From Candidatus Sericytochromatia bacterium (GTDB taxonomy: Bacteria > Cyanobacteriota > Sericytochromatia > JACMPN01), in NCBI GenBank assembly GCA_014377495.1, contig JACMPN010000028.1:1-6348 (forward strand): a DNA stretch of 6,348 nucleotides. Reading direction: 5' to 3'. How positions within the stretch are numbered: the stretch's first letter is position 1; each line of letters begins with the position of its first letter. A model generated the notes under the pieces. The model had not been told where the DNA came from and made no database searches. It was given only the letters and a program-made list of their open reading frames with translations. Shown here piece after piece: positions 5,416-6,348 of the stretch. The position numbers were made by a program, and so were the translations under genes.

Positions 5416-6348
5416 TCACGGCCGGCAGTGGATCGATGAAGCCTGAGGGTCGGGCATAGATGACGACCTGCGAGTGACCGTCGATCAGGACCGCGACATA
5501 GATGAACAGCCCATCCGCCGTGATGTTGATGTTGACGATCGGTCCCAGGCGGTTCAGCTCGGGCAAGGTATCGATGCCGCCCGTCGCCCGGTCGTAGAGA
5601 CGTGCTTCGGGCCGGCCTGCGGCCATGGTGACGTAAGCGAGGAACTGGGCGGAGTCGGTGATGCTGGGAACCGTTTCGGCTGCCGGCGTGTTGACGCCCG
5701 GTAAGGGATCGTACAACCCTGTGACCGTGTCGTAGATGGCAATGTCCGGGTTTCCAGATCGGGTCGTGACGACGGTCAGGATGCGACCCTGGAGGGCGAT
5801 GGCTGGCGAGTAGGTCTCCGTGTCGGCATTCAGACGGCTCAGCGGATTGACGAGCCGGGTCCGCCGGTCGAAGAGGCGCACGCGCCGGTCGGTTCCAGTC
5901 CCCGTTGTGTAGACGATGAATTCGCCTCGCCATGACAACTGGCCGGTCAGGTTGGGTGTGGCGTCACGCAGTTCCGGCAACGGGTCCATCCCGCCGCTGA
6001 GCAGGTCGATGAGTTTCAGCGTGCCTGCCGTATCGGGGCGGGTGATCAGAAGCAGTCCTTCCCGGGCGTTGGTGCCGAAGACGTCCTGAAAGGGCACGAT
6101 CGCACTGGGCGGCACGTGGAGGGTGCGGGTGACGGGGTCATAGAGGACAACGTCGGTGACGCCCCGGTACCGGCGGATGAACGAAAGGAAATTGCCCTGG
6201 GACACTGGCGTGCCGTCGGCTGTTGGGAATCCCAGGAAGACCGCCGGACTCGGCGACGGATCCGGCCCGGGCCGGCAGATGACGGGTCCCCAGGGCGACA
6301 GGTAAAACGGCGCTTCCGGCCAAGCGATGACGACGGGTGCCGGCAGGA
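5387..6348 (-). CDS. TolB-like beta-propeller protein, second copy (start outside window)
   Basis: The frame is open from the window edge at 6348 down to TAG at 5387-5389, giving about 319 residues; a GTG at 6203-6205 is an internal Val codon, not a start. Upstream of it the frame still matches the first copy (Trp-Pro-Glu-Ala-Pro-Phe then Leu-Ser-Pro-Trp-Gly-Pro-Val, and a Pro-Ser-Pro-Ser-Pro linker). The propeller region has the same blade motifs and the same length as copy one, with roughly four of five residues identical by eye and no gaps noticed. Differences are mostly conservative and no stop or frameshift breaks it, so the gene looks maintained. By analogy it should begin with a lipoprotein signal beyond the window. 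It converges with the degraded chimera 28 bp away, mirroring the first copy. Partner and function are unknown. Confidence 0.85.
   Translation of the reverse strand, partial: LPAPVVIAWPEAPFYLSPWGPVICRPGPDPSPSPAVFLGFPTADGTPVSQGNFLSFIRRYRGVTDVVLYDPVTRTLHVPPSAIVPFQDVFGTNAREGLLLITRPDTAGTLKLIDLLSGGMDPLPELRDATPNLTGQLSWRGEFIVYTTGTGTDRRVRLFDRRTRLVNPLSRLNADTETYSPAIALQGRILTVVTTRSGNPDIAIYDTVTGLYDPLPGVNTPAAETVPSITDSAQFLAYVTMAAGRPEARLYDRATGGIDTLPELNRLGPIVNINITADGLFIYVAVLIDGHSQVVIYARPSGFIDPLPAVNLPGADVTF

Noticed and set aside
5322..5933. A 203-codon minus-strand frame in the second lipoprotein gene
   Set aside because: An alternative frame of the propeller gene, rich in Arg, His and Pro; the true frame matches the paralogue along its whole length.
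1..6348. CRISPR arrays, tRNA or rRNA genes, insertion-sequence transposases
   Set aside because: No short regularly spaced repeats, no tRNA-like folds or rRNA motifs and no transposase-like reading frames were seen, despite the signs of rearrangement.

Overview
This is a GC-rich window from a Gram-negative bacterium: it encodes outer-membrane porins, a lipoprotein and parts of an ABC importer. The sequence alone does not fix the lineage. OprB-like porins next to NitT/TauT-type ABC genes would fit acidophilic or chemolithotrophic proteobacteria or Nitrospirota-like groups, but that is a guess.

Layout. (1) 1-252: the last 84 codons of an outer-membrane beta-barrel gene whose start lies outside the window. 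(2) 276-338: a short antisense remnant, the C-terminal end of a beta-propeller lipoprotein gene that is otherwise present twice downstream. (3) 363-635: a regulatory leader with a promoter, a clear M-box (ykoK-type) Mg2+ riboswitch (404-564) and an expression platform in which the 3' strand of aptamer helix P1 can pair either within the aptamer or with the left arm of an intrinsic terminator. (4) 723-2129: an OprB-like porin with a signal peptide. A possible 43-codon leader ORF with a strong ribosome-binding site overlaps its start. (5) 2184-3254: a chimeric ORF in the same direction. It joins the first four membrane segments of a NitT/TauT-type ABC permease to the C-terminal AAA-associated domain of the matching ATPase. 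The rest of the permease and the whole nucleotide-binding domain are missing. (6) 3283-4800, minus strand: a complete TolB-like beta-propeller lipoprotein. (7) 4801-5039: a non-coding gap. (8) 5040-5358, plus strand: a frameshifted, even shorter version of the permease/ATPase chimera. (9) 5387-6348, minus strand: a second TolB-like gene that runs off the window.

How the parts relate. The riboswitch is the strongest regulatory signal. It should repress the porin and, by read-through, the chimera when Mg2+ is plentiful. Known M-box targets are mostly Mg2+ transporters, so an M-box ahead of an OprB-like porin and ABC-importer remains suggests the ancestral operon imported Mg2+ or something linked to Mg2+ status. 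A second theme is repetition. A plus-strand transporter gene followed closely by a convergent TolB-like gene occurs three times (ends near 252/276, 3254/3283 and 5358/5387). The last two are a tandem arrangement with a 2104-bp period, sharing a gap-free tract of about 243 bp with roughly ten mismatches across the convergent junction, while both flanks are much more diverged. The window looks like a locus reshaped by duplication, internal deletion and local conversion.
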